The notes under the pieces are model-generated. The model was not told the DNA's origin, did not search any database, and was given only the letters and a program-made list of their open reading frames with translations. DNA of 14,009 bases, taken from NCBI GenBank assembly GCA_029264635.1, contig JARIAA010000077.1, forward strand, positions 1 to 14,009, read 5' to 3'. Numbering within the stretch: the stretch's first letter is position 1; the number at the start of each line of letters is the position of its first letter. The position numbers and the translations under genes are program-made. Positions 13,874 to 14,009 of the stretch are shown here, one piece after another. The stretch is from Psychrobacter sp. (lineage in GTDB: Bacteria; Pseudomonadota; Gammaproteobacteria; Pseudomonadales; Moraxellaceae).

Positions 13874-14009
13874 CTATTGCTCATTGATCTGTAAGGCTGC
13901 CACTGCAGGTAACACTTTACCTTCAACAAATTCTAAAAATGCACCACCACCCGTCGACATATAGCTGACACCATCGGCAATTTGATATTTATCAATAGCC
14001 GCTAAGGTA
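13874..14009 (-). CDS. pgk: Phosphoglycerate kinase, C-terminal end only
   Basis: The last 45 codons of a gene whose 5' part lies beyond the right edge. The visible residues include LAAIDKYQIADGVSYMS followed by TGGGAFLEFVEGKVLPAVAAL. This is the conserved C-terminal nucleotide-site region of phosphoglycerate kinase (STGGGA and LEFVEGK), the glycolytic enzyme that makes ATP from 1,3-bisphosphoglycerate. It ends LQINEQ with TAG at 13876-13874. The location upstream of fba on the same strand fits the common pgk-fba association, though the lipoprotein gene separates them here. Confidence 0.95.
   Translation of the reverse strand, partial: TLAAIDKYQIADGVSYMSTGGGAFLEFVEGKVLPAVAALQINEQ

Noticed and set aside
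1..14009. Defence system, prophage, mobile element, CRISPR or other novel cluster
   Set aside because: All large frames match housekeeping families or one conserved hypothetical. No transposase, integrase, terminal repeats, regular spacer array or tRNA was seen on either strand.

Overview
This is an ordinary stretch of gammaproteobacterial chromosome. It most resembles Psychrobacter or a close relative in the Moraxellaceae. That placement is an inference from four things: protein similarity recalled from memory, a FFLEELY-motif protein typical of Acinetobacter and Psychrobacter, the ubiE-ubiJ-ubiB order, and a moderate base composition with AT-rich spacers. I see no transposase, integrase, phage gene, CRISPR array, tRNA or rRNA. 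I also see no gene cluster that looks like an undescribed system.

Left part (1-3488, minus strand): a Pit-type phosphate permease cut by the left edge, then a 579-base gene-free spacer with two long inverted repeats, then a two-domain PPK2 polyphosphate:AMP phosphotransferase. These two genes point to phosphate uptake and polyphosphate use.

Middle part (3730-9694, plus strand): a FFLEELY-motif protein of unknown function, then a run of four closely spaced genes: ubiE, ubiJ, ubiB and an FAD-linked D-lactate dehydrogenase-type oxidase. The first three serve ubiquinone synthesis. The fourth belongs to a family that often passes electrons to quinone or cytochrome, so sharing a transcript would make sense. 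A perfect 17-bp-stem hairpin at 9706-9747 closes this run and serves the convergent ruvB as well.

Right part (9773-14009, minus strand): ruvB and ruvA (Holliday junction branch migration, without ruvC), class II fructose-bisphosphate aldolase, a small alanine-rich lipoprotein with its own promoter and terminator candidates, and the C-terminal end of phosphoglycerate kinase at the right edge. In transcription order this is pgk, lipoprotein, fba, ruvA, ruvB, so a common glycolytic pair (pgk-fba) is split by the lipoprotein gene.

The points most worth a second look are the roughly 110-residue disordered N-terminal extension on UbiE, the enlarged Pap protein, the alanine-rich lipoprotein, and several strong inverted repeats in spacers that do not behave as simple terminators.
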